Positions 1 through 11,495 are shown, counted from the stretch's first letter. The stretch: DNA of 64,000 nucleotides from Stenotrophomonas sp. ATCM1_4 (GCF_004348115.1 NZ_QPFB01000001.1:3612028-3676027), one strand, 5' to 3'. Notes: generated by a model from the sequence alone, not told the origin. Program-made: numbers and translations.

Positions 1-531
1 GCCGACGGGGCTGTTGTCGCCGGCTTCCATCTCGTTGCGGACGACGGTCATCTCGCTGTCCAGGTCGGCCTTGGCCACCCTGGAGTTGACCATCCGGTCA
101 GCCTCCATCGCCAGCACCCACTCCAGCGTTTCATCACTGACCGGGAACGAGGCGAAGTAGTTGGTGCGATCCAGCGAGGTCGTGGCGTTCTTGCTGATGC
201 CGCGCTTCTGCATCTGCCCGGGAATGTCGGGGTTGCGCGCGGTGCCCTTGAACAACAGGTGTTCGAGCAGGTGCGCCATCCCGGTTTCGCCGTAGTTCTC
301 GTGCAGCGAGCCCACGCCGTACACCAGGTTGACCGTCACCGTCGGCTTGCTTGCGTCGGGGAACAGCAACACGCGCAGGCCATTGTGCAACTGGTACTGG
401 CAGATCCCCTCCACGCACGGCCCGGCTTCCACCGTCGCCGGCAAGGCCGGGGGCGCCGGCCTGGCCGTCGCAACGCCCACGCCCGCCAACGAGAGGGCCA
501 GCGCCACTGCACAACGCGAAACTCCGATCAT
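1..531 (-). CDS. M16 family zinc metallopeptidase, N-terminal part
   Basis: First 177 codons of a pitrilysin/insulinase-family peptidase; the gene continues past the left edge. A hydrophobic N-terminus ending near ATARP (residue 24) looks like a signal peptide, so the enzyme is probably periplasmic or secreted. The inverted zinc motif HLLEH lies at residues 87-91 (His87, catalytic Glu90, His91). The third ligand expected about 76 residues later is present as Glu167 in RNEME, so the catalytic half appears active. The ATG at 531 is chosen because AAGGGG lies just upstream; an ATG at 535 is in another frame. The C-terminal M16 domain and any partner subunit are outside the window, so the substrate is unknown. 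Confidence 0.9.
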   Translation of the reverse strand, partial: MIGVSRCAVALALSLAGVGVATARPAPPALPATVEAGPCVEGICQYQLHNGLRVLLFPDASKPTVTVNLVYGVGSLHENYGETGMAHLLEHLLFKGTARNPDIPGQMQKRGISKNATTSLDRTNYFASFPVSDETLEWVLAMEADRMVNSRVAKADLDSEMTVVRNEMEAGDNSPVG

Positions 532-748
532 CCATTTCCCCTTGGGTTCATTCCTTCCATTCCTGTCCAGGCCCGCATTCCTGTCCAGGCCCGATGGCGG
601 GGGAAGCTCCCCGCGCCCCACCTTCCCTGCGCGATCCCGTCGTCGCGCGGCTTCCCTTGCCCATCCCTCTGTGGAGATACCGCATCGGATGCACGGGCAT
701 GTTTCCAGAAACATCCCGATGCGTACACCGTGAAGAGGCCAACGCCGC

Positions 749-1993
749 TCATCCTTCCCACCGTGCTGACATACCAAGCAGGGGCTCGAACAGCCATTCG
801 AGCAGACGACGCCGTTCGCCCATGATGTCCGCTTCCAGCGGCATGCCGGGGCGCAGTGGCTCGGGCTTCCCGTAGGCCACGACGTGTTGCCGGGCCAGGC
901 TGACGGTGATCCGGTAGGCGACCTCGCCGCCGCGGCCGGCCGCATCGTCGGGCAACGCGCTCAGGCTGATCCGTTCCACGCGGCCGCGCTGGTGCCCGAA
1001 CTTCTGGTAGGGAAACGCACGGTAGCGCAGCAGCACGTCATCGCCGGGCGCGATGAAGCCGATCACGCGACTGGGAACGCGCAGCTCCGCTTCCAGCCGC
1101 CCGTCACCGGGCAGCAGCACCAGCAGCGGCTGGTTGGCCCGCACCGCCTGGCCGGGCTTGACCAGGTGTATCCCCACCGTCCCGGCGACCGCTGCCTTCA
1201 CCAGCAGTCCATCGGCGGCGTCGGCCTGCAGGCGCTCCTGCTCCAGCCGCGCCTGCGCACGCGCATGCCCGGCGTCGTTGGCCCGTGCCTGCGCCGGCAT
1301 CTCGTCCAGCGCCTGCTGCAGGCGCGCGATCAGCCGCCGTGCACCGCTGGCCTGTCGCTGCAGCGATCGCCACTGCGCGGTATGGTCCAGCAGCGCGGCT
1401 TCCTGCTGCTGCAGTTGCAGCTGCCCCACGTATCGCCCTTCTTCAAGCCGGTGCAGGCGCTGCAGCCTGTCGGCGGCGGTGCGGACCTGCTGCTGGCGGA
1501 CCTGCACCTCGGCCTGGACCAGTTGCAGTTCGTCACGGGCACGGTGCAGGCGTCGGATCAAGCCCTGCCGCTGCGCCTGCATGCGCCCGTGACCGGCCAG
1601 GCGCTCCTCCTCCAGCCCGCGCTCGCGCTCGCGCAGGTGCGCATCGATGGCGCCCTGTGCATCACCGACGTCCACCGTCGCGCGTGACATGCTCACCAGC
1701 GCAAGGCTGCCGCCCGCGCGGACGCGCCCGCCTTCGGCCACGTTCAACCAGGCCACCACGCCGTCGGCCGGAGCGGTCACGGTCAGCATGCCCTGCACCG
1801 GGACCAGTTGGCCCTCGACGGTGGAGCGGCAGGTGTAGCTGGCCGAGCACAGGAAAACCAGCACGGCGATGGCGGCGATCATCGCCAGGCCAGCGAGCCC
1901 GCCCAGGCGCAACGCCGGTGACGTCCCCGCGCTGGCCGGCATGCGGTCCGGCGGCACCTTCGACCTGACCTCCCGGCATGATGATTGCGGCAT
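749..1993 (-). CDS. HlyD-family periplasmic adaptor (type I secretion / bacteriocin-export type)
   Basis: A 414-residue membrane fusion protein that would link an inner-membrane ABC exporter to an outer-membrane channel. One membrane helix spans about residues 31-50. A biotinyl-lipoyl-like half follows (about 60-105), then a long Gln/Arg/Leu-rich coiled-coil hairpin (about 110-260), the second lipoyl half and a beta domain. The segment FPYQKFG at 327-333 is typical of CvaA/RaxA adaptors that pair with peptidase-containing exporters. No ABC transporter, outer-membrane channel or double-glycine peptide gene is adjacent, so it is an orphan within this window. Start at 1993 is uncertain; ATG 1942 (MPASAG) is also possible. 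The divergent XRE gene at 2271 is a candidate regulator. Confidence 0.85.
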   Translation of the reverse strand: MPQSSCREVRSKVPPDRMPASAGTSPALRLGGLAGLAMIAAIAVLVFLCSASYTCRSTVEGQLVPVQGMLTVTAPADGVVAWLNVAEGGRVRAGGSLALVSMSRATVDVGDAQGAIDAHLRERERGLEEERLAGHGRMQAQRQGLIRRLHRARDELQLVQAEVQVRQQQVRTAADRLQRLHRLEEGRYVGQLQLQQQEAALLDHTAQWRSLQRQASGARRLIARLQQALDEMPAQARANDAGHARAQARLEQERLQADAADGLLVKAAVAGTVGIHLVKPGQAVRANQPLLVLLPGDGRLEAELRVPSRVIGFIAPGDDVLLRYRAFPYQKFGHQRGRVERISLSALPDDAAGRGGEVAYRITVSLARQHVVAYGKPEPLRPGMPLEADIMGERRRLLEWLFEPLLGMSARWEG

Positions 1994-2030
1994 GGCTGGC
2001 CCCCGGAAAGCGAGGCGCGAATGTGTCGAA

Positions 2031-2057
2031 GCGGAGGCCTTCGTTCAAGGCCTCCGC
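2031..2057. other. Inverted repeat in the hlyD-type gene leader
   Basis: GCGGAGGCC (2031-2039) and GGCCTCCGC (2049-2057) form a perfect 9-bp stem with a 9-nt loop, 38 bp before the adaptor start. No T-run follows on either strand, so a simple terminator is unlikely; a leader structure or protein site is possible. Confidence 0.45.
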
Positions 2058-2140
2058 AGGGTCATTTGCACTGGCACCAGACGCCCATTGCCCATGGCAC
2101 CGGGGACGCGGGCCGGGCGTCAGCCGCGCTGACCCGAAAA

Positions 2141-2155
2141 GTCAGACTTTCTGAC
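2141..2155. promoter_or_regulatory. Candidate operator between the adaptor gene and the XRE regulator
   Basis: GTCAGACTTTCTGAC is a perfect inverted repeat of GTCAGA around CTT. It lies in the only A/T-rich part of the 277-bp divergent region between the HlyD-type gene and the XRE gene, the expected place for a shared operator. Binding by the XRE protein is inferred, not shown. Confidence 0.4.
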
Positions 2156-2270
2156 GAAAATCCACTTTTCCTTGCATTGTCTCAATTTATCACACTTGTT
2201 CGCACATTGTATCCCGCTTGCGATATAGTCGCCGGGCACTCACGCAGCAACCTCATGGAGGAGAACCTGG

Positions 2271-2636
2271 ATGCCCAACCAACTGGCTAATCGCATTCGC
2301 CGTGCCCGTCGCAGAAAGGGCATGACCCAGGCCGAGCTGGCCGCCCTGCTCAAGGTCAGCCGCAGCGCGGTGGGCAACTGGGAAAGCCCCACCGGGATCA
2401 TGCCGTGCACTACCCGCATGATCACCATCGCCCTGGTCACTGATGTTTCGTTCGAATGGCTGGCCACCGGCCGTACCGGGCTCGAGGCCGTCCCGGCGAG
2501 CCCGCCTCCGGCCGGCATGGAGCTGGTCGATGACCCGCACGAACGCCGCCTGCTGGTGGGCTATCGCACCAGCCGCGCCGCCACCCGCAAGCTGGTCCTG
2601 CAGATCGTGGAAGGCCAGCGCGCCTCGCCGCTCTGA
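2271..2636 (+). CDS. XRE-family helix-turn-helix regulator
   Basis: A 121-residue DNA-binding protein. Residues about 5-65 form a Cro/C1-type HTH: MTQAELAALLKVS is followed by the recognition helix SRSAVGNWES (about 30-39). The C-terminal half (about 75-121) has no recognised domain. GGAGGAG about 10 nt upstream supports the start. It is divergent from the HlyD-type adaptor, with an inverted repeat between them, so autoregulation and control of the adaptor are the simplest guess. It is not part of a phage or toxin-antitoxin arrangement here. The gene ends in front of two strong hairpins that separate it from convergent maeB. Confidence 0.85.
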   Translation: MPNQLANRIRRARRRKGMTQAELAALLKVSRSAVGNWESPTGIMPCTTRMITIALVTDVSFEWLATGRTGLEAVPASPPPAGMELVDDPHERRLLVGYRTSRAATRKLVLQIVEGQRASPL

Positions 2637-2641
2637 CCGCC

Positions 2642-2662
2642 GGGGCCAGCCAGGCTGGCCCC
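2642..2662. terminator. GC-rich hairpin after the XRE gene
   Basis: GGGGCCAGCC (2642-2651) and GGCTGGCCCC (2653-2662) form a perfect 10-bp inverted repeat around one base, 5 bp after the stop codon. There is no T-run; it probably assists the stronger hairpin just downstream. Confidence 0.45.
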
Positions 2663-2677
2663 ACCTTCCCGCGGAAA

Positions 2678-2709
2678 CGAAGAAAGCCGGCTTGCGCCGG
2701 CTTTCTTCG
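2678..2709. terminator. Bidirectional terminator between the XRE gene and maeB
   Basis: Two perfectly complementary 14-nt arms (2678-2691 and 2696-2709) surround a TTGC loop. The arms contain AAGAAAG and CTTTCTT, giving T-rich tracts in both directions. It sits between two convergent genes, as expected for a shared intrinsic terminator. Confidence 0.8.
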
Positions 2710-2728
2710 TTGCACCCGGACCCCGCCA

Positions 2729-5020
<2,292 letters not shown>

Positions 5021-5253
5021 CGATCTGTTCGGCATGAATGGGCAGAAGGGACTCGGGATGATACCGCGTTGCGCTGTCTGGACCTGTCGCGCAGCTGTCA
5101 CTGGTCATGCTGCAACTGCACAATCCGGAGGCGTCCGGTGGACATGATCCGAGCATTGCGGGTCGCTGCAATGACAACGGGCGGATCGGGAAAGCACGCG
5201 CAGGGCCATACCCTGTCCCGGGCAGGCCCCGCGCCACGCGCTGGCAGGTTTGC

Positions 5254-6576
5254 TCAGCGCACCGCGACCTCGCCCACCGGTTCGGGCGTAGCGCCATCGA
5301 GCACCTGGGCAAGGCGCTCGCTGTCCAGTGCGCCCTCCCAGCGCGAGACCACCACGGTTGCGACGGCATTTCCGAGGAAATTGGTCAGGGAACGGCATTC
5401 GCTCATGAACCGGTCCACGCCCAGGATCAGCGCCATGCCGGCCACCGGCACCTCCGGCACCACGGCCAGGGTGGCCGCCAGGGTGATGAAGCCGGCACCG
5501 GTCACGCCCGCCGCACCCTTGGAACTGAGCATGGCGACCAGCAGCAGCATGATCTGGTGGCCCAGGGTCAGCTCGGTGTTGGTGGCCTGGGCGATGAACA
5601 ACGCGGCTAGGGTCATGTAGATGTTGGTGCCATCCAGGTTGAACGAATAGCCGGTCGGCACCACCAGGCCCACCACCGACTTGCTGCAGCCGGCCCGCTC
5701 CATCTTCTCCATCAGCGAGGGCAGCGCCGATTCGGAGGAGGACGTGCCCAGCACCAGCAGCAGCTCGGCCTTGAGGTAACGGGCCAGCTTGATCACCGAG
5801 AAACCGCACATCCGGGCCACCGTGCCCAGGATGACCACCACGAACAGCAGCGCGGTCAGGTAGAACGAGCCTACCAGCCAGGCCAGGTTGACCAGCGAGC
5901 CGATGCCGTACTTGCCGATGGTGAAGGCAATCGCGCCGAACGCGCCGATGGGTGCGGCCTTCATCAGCAGGTGCACCAGCTTGAACACCGGCGCGGTCAG
6001 CGCTTCGAGCAGGTTGAGCACCGGGCGGCCCTTCTGCCCGACCATCGCCAGCGAGATGCCGAACAGCACCGCCACGAACAGCACCTGCAGGATGTTGTCG
6101 CCGACGAACGGGCTGAGCAGGGTCTTGGGGATGATGTCCATCGCGAAGCCGACCAGGGTCAGCTCATGCGACTTGGCCACGTAGTTGTTGACCTCGGTCT
6201 GGTCCAGGTCGGCCGGGTTGATGTTCATGCCGGCGCCGGGCTGCACCACGTGCGCCACCACCATGCCCACCACCAGCGCCAGGGTGGAGAAGAACAGGAA
6301 GTAGACCATCGCCTTGGCGAACACCCGGCCGACGCTGCGCAGGTGGGTCATGCCGGCGATGCCGGTGACGATGGTCAGGAAGATCACCGGGGCGATGATC
6401 ATCTTCACCAGCTTGATGAAGGCATCGCCCAGCGGCTTGAGCTGCGCGCCCCAGGCCGGCTCGAAATGTCCGAGCAGCACGCCCAGGGTGATGGCGACCA
6501 GCACCTGGAAGTACAGCTGGCGGTACAGCGGGGTGCGACCACCCGGGACCGCGACGACATCGGTGGAAACGTGCAT
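5254..6576 (-). CDS. dctA: C4-dicarboxylate:cation symporter DctA
   Basis: A 440-residue dicarboxylate/amino acid:cation symporter that imports succinate, fumarate and malate. Multiple membrane segments run throughout. The re-entrant serine-rich loop [13 protein letters not shown] and the motif [15 protein letters not shown] are characteristic of DctA. The ATG at 6576 is preceded by GAGGTG at proper spacing and gives an N-terminus ending in [14 protein letters not shown], typical of the family. The promoter region (6577-6859) is shared with the divergent sensor kinase. It contains two CATTGGTA-type repeats, one of which recurs in front of the porin at 10306, suggesting activation by the LuxR-type regulator at 9527-10186. 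Confidence 0.95.
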   Translation of the reverse strand: MHVSTDVVAVPGGRTPLYRQLYFQVLVAITLGVLLGHFEPAWGAQLKPLGDAFIKLVKMIIAPVIFLTIVTGIAGMTHLRSVGRVFAKAMVYFLFFSTLALVVGMVVAHVVQPGAGMNINPADLDQTEVNNYVAKSHELTLVGFAMDIIPKTLLSPFVGDNILQVLFVAVLFGISLAMVGQKGRPVLNLLEALTAPVFKLVHLLMKAAPIGAFGAIAFTIGKYGIGSLVNLAWLVGSFYLTALLFVVVILGTVARMCGFSVIKLARYLKAELLLVLGTSSSESALPSLMEKMERAGCSKSVVGLVVPTGYSFNLDGTNIYMTLAALFIAQATNTELTLGHQIMLLLVAMLSSKGAAGVTGAGFITLAATLAVVPEVPVAGMALILGVDRFMSECRSLTNFLGNAVATVVVSRWEGALDSERLAQVLDGATPEPVGEVAVR

Positions 6577-6637
6577 GCGACACCTCGAAGGAGAACGGCT
6601 TCGAGCGGTGTTGTACGCGCGGGCGGCGGGCACGCCG

Positions 6638-6672
6638 ATAACGCATTGGTACTAGCTAATCCATTGGTATTA
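6638..6672. promoter_or_regulatory. Candidate binding sites for the LuxR-type response regulator, dctA promoter
   Basis: Read on the dctA strand, TAGTACCAATGCGTTAT (from 6654 down to 6638) matches TACTACCAATGCGTTAT at 10222-10238 in 16 of 17 positions. A second, weaker copy, TAATACCAATGGATTAG, lies at 6672-6656, giving tandem sites 18 bp apart. About 20 bp downstream of the strong copy is a possible -10 (TACAAC). The geometry is like that in front of the porin. Confidence 0.6.
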
Positions 6673-6859
6673 GGCCGCTTTTCCTTCCTGGCGACGTTCC
6701 GGCACCCGCCTCGACCGCACCCTGCACACCAATCCCAATGGCCACGGGCACTTGCCGCACGTTCCCGCCCGACGCCCCTGCCGGATGGGCCAGCGGCCGC
6801 GCGTCAACGTCGCAGATGCCGCGCTGGAGAAACCCGCCGGTCTGCGTGACCATCCGCGC

Positions 6860-9511
6860 ATGCCCTTCCTTCGCCGCCCACGACGACGTGTCCACACCTG
6901 GCTGCTGCTGGCCGGGCTGGCCGTGCTCGTCGCCCTGGTCAGCCTGGCGGTGATGCGCCACCTGGAGCGGCGCAGCCTGCAGGCCGACGCGGCGCAGGCG
7001 CGCGAACAGCTGCGCCTGAAGGCCGATGCGATGCAGGCATTGATCGAACGCTACGGCGTGTTGCCGGCGGTGCTGGCGCTGGACCCTGACATCCGCGCCG
7101 CATTGCTGCGACCGGACGCCCCGGCCGGCGTCTTCGATTCGCTCAACCACAAGCTGGAAGCGGTCAATGGCGCGGCCACCACCTCGACGCTGACCCTGCT
7201 CGATCGCAACGGGCTGGCCGTGGCCGCCAGCAACTGGCGCATCCCCGGGTCCAGCAACGTCGGCAACAACTACCGCTTCCGCCCCTATTTCCAGCGCGCC
7301 ATGCAGGAAGGCAGTGGCACCTTCTACGCCGAGGGCGTGACCACCGCGGTGCCCGGCTACTTCCTGTCCGAGGCAGTCCGCGACGCCCAGGGCGTGCCGG
7401 TCGGGGTGGTCGTGGTCAAGGTGGTGCTGCGTCCGCTGGAAGCCAGCTGGGGCGAGATGCCCGAGACCGTGTTCGCCAACGACGGCAATGGCGTGATCTT
7501 CCTGTCCAGCCGCCCCACGTGGCGCTACCAGGTGCTTCACCAGCTCGATGCCGCCATCCGTGGCCGGCTGGCCAACACCCGCCAGTACGGGCCAGTGCCG
7601 CGCGAGCAGTTGGAGTACCGCCCGATCGAGGACCTCGGCGACGGCGTGCGCCGGGTGCGCCTGCCCGACGCCGGCGACGTCATCTGGATCTCGCAGCCGC
7701 TGCCACGCCAGGGCTGGTCCCTGAACCTGCTGCGCGCCAGCCACGACAGCCTGGCCACCGCGCGCACCCAGGCCGCGCTGATCGGCGCCGGCCTGCTCGC
7801 ACTGGCACTGCTCGGCTTCGTGCTGTGGCAACGCCGCCGGCTTGCCCAGCTGCGCGAGCGCAGCCGCGTCGAGCTCGAACGCATGGTCAAGCACCACGCG
7901 CAGGAACTGCGCACCGCCCAGGATGGCCTGGTACAGGCCGCGCACGCCGCCGACTACGGCGAAAGCCAGAGCCTGCAGCACCTGCCGCAGGGCGTGTGCG
8001 TGGTGGACGCCCAGCTCAACCTGGTGGCGTGGAACCGCCGCTATGTCGAGCTGTTCCGCTTCCCGCCCGGCTTCATCCACGTCGGCCGGCCGATCGCCGA
8101 TGTCTTCCTGTTCAACGCGCGCCGTGGCCTGCTCGGTCCCGGCCCCATCGATGAGGCCATCGAGCGCCGGCTCAACCACCTGCGCTCGGGCAAGCCGCAC
8201 ATGCATGAGCGCGAACGCAGCGATGGCAGCGTCATCGAGATCCGCGGAAACCCTCTGCCGGACGGCGGCTTCGTCACCAGCTACGCCGACATCACCGCCT
8301 ACAAGAACGCCGCGCGCGACCTGCGCTCGCTCGCCGACGCACTGACCCAGCGCGTGGACGAGCGTACCCGTGACCTGGCCGGCGCCAAGCGCGAGGCCGA
8401 GGATGCCAACCGCTCCAAGACCCGTTTCGTCGCCGCGGCCGTGCACGACCTGCTGCAGCCACTCAACGCCGCGCGCATGTTCCTGTCGGCGCTGCGCGGG
8501 CGCTTGCCCGACGAGGGCACGCGCCAGATCGCCGAACACATCGACAGTGCATTGACCGCGCAGGACGGCATCCTCAACAGCCTGCTGGACATCTCGCGGC
8601 TGGAGTCCGGCGCGCTGGAAACCCGGATCCAGGACTTCGCGCTGGACCCGCTGCTGGATGCCCTGGCCAAGGAATTCGGCATCCTGGCCACCGCGCGCGG
8701 GCTGCGGCTGGACTACGTCCGCACCCAGGCGGTGGTGCGCTCGGACCGCGCCCTGCTGCGCCGCGTGCTGCAGAACTTCCTGTCCAACGCCATCCGCTAC
8801 ACCCCGCGCGGGCGCATCGTGCTGGGCTGCCGCCGCGAAGGTGAGCGCATCCGCATCGAGGTGCACGACAGCGGCCCAGGCATCGCCGAAGCCCGCCACC
8901 GGGAAATCTTCGAGGAATTCCACCGGCTGGACGGCAACGACGCCAGCGAGCGCGGCACCGGGCTGGGCCTGGCCATCGTCGAGCGCATCGCACGCCTGCT
9001 CGACCACCCGATCCGGCTGCGTTCGGTGCTGGAGCACGGCAGTGTGTTCTCGGTCAGCGTGCCACGCGGCGAACATGCCGGCACCGCCCTGCCCGCTTCC
9101 GTCACCGCGGCCGAGGAGCTGCGGGGTGACTCATTGCTGGACGGCTGCCGGGTCTGGTGCGTGGATGACGATGCGCTGGTCAGCCGCGCCACCCACGTGC
9201 TGCTGGAACGCTGGGGTTGCCAGGTACTGTTGTCCGGCAATGCCGATGACGCGCTGGCAGCGGCCGAGCCGGGCAGCGCGCCGGACCTGCTGCTGCTCGA
9301 CGTGCGCCTGGGCGCACTCAGCGGGCCGGAACTGCTGCCGCTGCTGCAGCAGCGCTGGCAGCAGGCCCCGGCGGTGATCCTGTACACCGCCGAGCAGGAC
9401 CCGGCGCTGCGTGCACTCGCCCGCGAGAACGGCTGGCACTTCCTGTCCAAGCAGGCGCGCACCTCGGCGCTGCGCGCCCTGCTGACCCACGCCTGCCAGC
9501 GCGCACGCTGA
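6860..9511 (+). CDS. Hybrid sensor histidine kinase (Cache-PAS-HisKA-HATPase-receiver)
   Basis: An 883-residue membrane sensor kinase. TM1 is about residues 13-31 and TM2 about 305-323. They enclose a periplasmic Cache-type domain with NYRFRPYFQRA (137-147), the motif seen in dicarboxylate sensors such as DctB. A PAS domain follows (about 370-485). The kinase core has His529 (AVHDLLQPLN), N box NFLSNA (639-644) and G boxes DSGPGI (670-675) and GTGLGL (699-704). A C-terminal receiver has Asp769/770 and phosphorylatable Asp814. ATG 6860 is preferred because basic residues and TM1 follow directly. It is convergent with the LuxR regulator gene and divergent from dctA. A role in dicarboxylate sensing is inferred from the domain and the neighbours. 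Confidence 0.92.
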   Translation: MPFLRRPRRRVHTWLLLAGLAVLVALVSLAVMRHLERRSLQADAAQAREQLRLKADAMQALIERYGVLPAVLALDPDIRAALLRPDAPAGVFDSLNHKLEAVNGAATTSTLTLLDRNGLAVAASNWRIPGSSNVGNNYRFRPYFQRAMQEGSGTFYAEGVTTAVPGYFLSEAVRDAQGVPVGVVVVKVVLRPLEASWGEMPETVFANDGNGVIFLSSRPTWRYQVLHQLDAAIRGRLANTRQYGPVPREQLEYRPIEDLGDGVRRVRLPDAGDVIWISQPLPRQGWSLNLLRASHDSLATARTQAALIGAGLLALALLGFVLWQRRRLAQLRERSRVELERMVKHHAQELRTAQDGLVQAAHAADYGESQSLQHLPQGVCVVDAQLNLVAWNRRYVELFRFPPGFIHVGRPIADVFLFNARRGLLGPGPIDEAIERRLNHLRSGKPHMHERERSDGSVIEIRGNPLPDGGFVTSYADITAYKNAARDLRSLADALTQRVDERTRDLAGAKREAEDANRSKTRFVAAAVHDLLQPLNAARMFLSALRGRLPDEGTRQIAEHIDSALTAQDGILNSLLDISRLESGALETRIQDFALDPLLDALAKEFGILATARGLRLDYVRTQAVVRSDRALLRRVLQNFLSNAIRYTPRGRIVLGCRREGERIRIEVHDSGPGIAEARHREIFEEFHRLDGNDASERGTGLGLAIVERIARLLDHPIRLRSVLEHGSVFSVSVPRGEHAGTALPASVTAAEELRGDSLLDGCRVWCVDDDALVSRATHVLLERWGCQVLLSGNADDALAAAEPGSAPDLLLLDVRLGALSGPELLPLLQQRWQQAPAVILYTAEQDPALRALARENGWHFLSKQARTSALRALLTHACQRAR

Positions 9512-9526
9512 GTCGGTGCTCGTTGC

Positions 9527-10186
9527 TCAGGCGCCCGCGTCGGGCAGGCCGGGGTCGCCTTCCGGCTCCAGCGCCTTGACCAGCAACGCCGCCTGCGTGC
9601 GGCTGTTGCATTCGAGCTTCTTCAGGATCGCGGTGACATGCACCTTGACCGTGTTCTCGGCCAACCCCAGCTCGTAGGCGATCTGCTTGTTGAGCAGGCC
9701 ATCGGCCACGCATACCAGCACCCGGAATTGCTGCGGGGTCAGCCGGGCCAGGCGCGCGGCCAGCAACGCATCGCGCTCGGAGCGCTCGGCCGCCAGCGGC
9801 GGGAAGCAGGTGTCACCGGCCATCACCGCGGTGACCGCGTTGCGGATGGCCTCTACCGGCGCCGACTTGGGAATGAAGCCGACCGCACCGAACTGCTGCG
9901 CGCGCCGGATCACCCGCGGGTGGTCGTTGGAGGAAATGATGATGACCGGGATGTCCGGGCGCTCGCCGCGCAACCACACCAGCGAGGAGAAGCCGCGTGC
10001 CCCGGGCATGCTCAGGTCGAGCAGCACCAGGTCCACCTCCGGGTGCTCGTCCAGCGCCTGGGTCAGGGCCGAGGCGCTGGCCACCTCCAGGGTCTGCCCG
10101 ACCGCCACGCCATCGCGCAGCGCATGCAGCACCGCCGCGCGGAACAGCGGGTGATCATCGGCGACGAGGACCTTGGCCAGGTTCAT
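9527..10186 (-). CDS. NarL/FixJ-family (LuxR-type) response regulator
   Basis: A 219-residue response regulator. The receiver has Asp10/Asp11, phosphorylatable Asp57 (LLDLSMPG) and the Lys of IPKSAP. A C-terminal LuxR-type HTH (about 145-210) contains LTPQQFRVL, NKQIAYELG and the recognition segment ENTVKVHVTAIL. It converges on the hybrid kinase with only 15 bp between stop codons, so they probably form a pair. Its own start faces the porin promoter region, which holds the repeated CCAATGCGTTAT site. It is most likely the activator of dctA and the porin in place of the usual DctD (an NtrC-type regulator), which is absent here. Confidence 0.92.
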   Translation of the reverse strand: MNLAKVLVADDHPLFRAAVLHALRDGVAVGQTLEVASASALTQALDEHPEVDLVLLDLSMPGARGFSSLVWLRGERPDIPVIIISSNDHPRVIRRAQQFGAVGFIPKSAPVEAIRNAVTAVMAGDTCFPPLAAERSERDALLAARLARLTPQQFRVLVCVADGLLNKQIAYELGLAENTVKVHVTAILKKLECNSRTQAALLVKALEPEGDPGLPDAGA

Positions 10187-10220
10187 GCCGCCAGTGTGGC
10201 ACGCACCCCGGCCGCTCGCC

Positions 10221-10240
10221 CTACTACCAATGCGTTATTG
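10221..10240. promoter_or_regulatory. Candidate response-regulator site, porin promoter
   Basis: TACTACCAATGCGTTAT (10222-10238) repeats the dctA promoter motif with one mismatch, in a 119-bp region between the divergent regulator and porin genes. A possible -10 (TATGGT, 10260-10265) follows about 20 bp later, matching the spacing at dctA. Confidence 0.6.
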
Positions 10241-10305
10241 GCCGCCACGGCCAGGCTGCTATGGTCCGCCTCCCGACCCGGCATCCCCACAGGCACAGCC
10301 AGCTC

Positions 10306-11451
10306 ATGCAACGCTCCCGCATCCCGTTGTTGTCCGCCCTGTTGCTGCCGGCCCTCGCACCGGCCGCGCATGCCAGTGATGATGTCAGCATCAAGTTCAG
10401 CGGGCGCCTGTACTACGACGTGGCGCGCTTCGACAACGATGACCGCGGCAGCCGCGAGCGTGACAACGATGACCTGCGTGCCGCGTGGCTGGCCGCCTCG
10501 GGCAGTTTCCACGGCGTCGACTACAAGCTCGAGGGCGACTTCGCCGGCCACCGCCCGGTGGCGCGCGATGTCTACCTGGCGCGCCGCTTCGGCACCACCA
10601 CGGTGACGGTGGGCCAGTTCAAGCAGTTCTTCACCCTGGACGACCGCGCCAGCGCCAACCACATTCCGACGCTCGAGCGCAGCTACCTGGCGCAGACGCT
10701 GGCCCCGACCTACCGGCTCGGCGTGGGCGCAAACGGTTACCGGGACGGCCTGTTCTGGAGCGGCAGCGCCTACAGCCTGGAAAGCATCGACGCCTGGAAG
10801 GTGAAGGGCCGCGGCCTGGGCGGGCGCGCCGGCTACGTGCCGTGGAGCGAGCCTGGCCACGTCCTGCACCTGGCCGCCGCGGTCGCCCGCGAGGACTACG
10901 ACAATCCCGGCCGCAGCGGCGCGGCGGCCCTGCGCGTGCAGCCGCGCGTGGCCGGCTACTTCGGTGACAACAGCCGCCTGTTGTTGCTCGACTTCCGCAA
11001 CGGCCGCGACGTGCAGGTCGACAAGTACGGGCTGGAGGCCGCCGGCGTTCACCAGGCCTGGTCCTGGCAGGCCGAGTATGGCGCCGCCCACTACGACGAC
11101 GGCCAGCAGAAGGCCAGGGTCCGCTCCGGCTACGTGCAGGGCAGTTGGCTGTTGACCGGCGAACCACGCAGCTACGACGCCCGCACCGGTCGCTTCGTGC
11201 AGCTCAAGCCTGCCCGGGAGGGCGGCGCCTGGGAGCTGGTGGCACGCTATGACCACATCCAGGGCGAGCAATGGCCCCAGACCCGTCGCGACCAGACTGC
11301 CGATGCCTGGACCGTGGGCGTGAACTGGTACGCGGTCAAGCACCTGCGGGTGATGGTGGACTGGACCGACACCCGCCGCCGTGATGAACTGGCCGCGCGT
11401 ACCCTGGACCACACCGGCGTGCTCGCCGGGCGCGTGCAGCTGGACTTCTGA
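10306..11451 (+). CDS. Phosphate-selective porin O/P-family outer membrane porin
   Basis: A 381-residue outer-membrane beta-barrel protein. Residues 1-23 form a signal peptide ending at AHA. The mature part begins SDDVSIKFSGRLYYDVARF and alternates aromatic and charged residues, ending with a terminal Phe (VQLDF), the outer-membrane assembly signal. GQFKQFFTLDD is typical of the OprO/OprP family. The name reflects family only; the nearby dctA and maeB genes and the shared promoter motif suggest a role in dicarboxylate entry rather than phosphate. No phosphate-starvation gene is adjacent. The start is chosen at the signal peptide; the ribosome site is weak. Confidence 0.85.
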   Translation: MQRSRIPLLSALLLPALAPAAHASDDVSIKFSGRLYYDVARFDNDDRGSRERDNDDLRAAWLAASGSFHGVDYKLEGDFAGHRPVARDVYLARRFGTTTVTVGQFKQFFTLDDRASANHIPTLERSYLAQTLAPTYRLGVGANGYRDGLFWSGSAYSLESIDAWKVKGRGLGGRAGYVPWSEPGHVLHLAAAVAREDYDNPGRSGAAALRVQPRVAGYFGDNSRLLLLDFRNGRDVQVDKYGLEAAGVHQAWSWQAEYGAAHYDDGQQKARVRSGYVQGSWLLTGEPRSYDARTGRFVQLKPAREGGAWELVARYDHIQGEQWPQTRRDQTADAWTVGVNWYAVKHLRVMVDWTDTRRRDELAARTLDHTGVLAGRVQLDF

Positions 11452-11482
11452 GCCACGGCCGTCGCCCACACACTGCCGCAAA

Positions 11483-11495
11483 GAAAATAATTTTC
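11483..11495. promoter_or_regulatory. Candidate RpiR-type operator 1
   Basis: GAAAATAATTTTC is a perfect 13-bp palindrome in the 111-bp region before the D-amino-acid operon. It resembles the second site at 11572-11584. The RpiR-family regulator at 14217 in the same operon is the likely binder (inference). Confidence 0.6.

Noticed and set aside
6656..9076. 806-codon open frame antisense to the hybrid kinase
   Set aside because: Ala/Gln/Val/His-rich noise; the plus-strand kinase has all conserved boxes.
9512..9526. Terminator between the hybrid kinase and response regulator genes
   Set aside because: Only 15 bp separate the stops and no inverted repeat is present.
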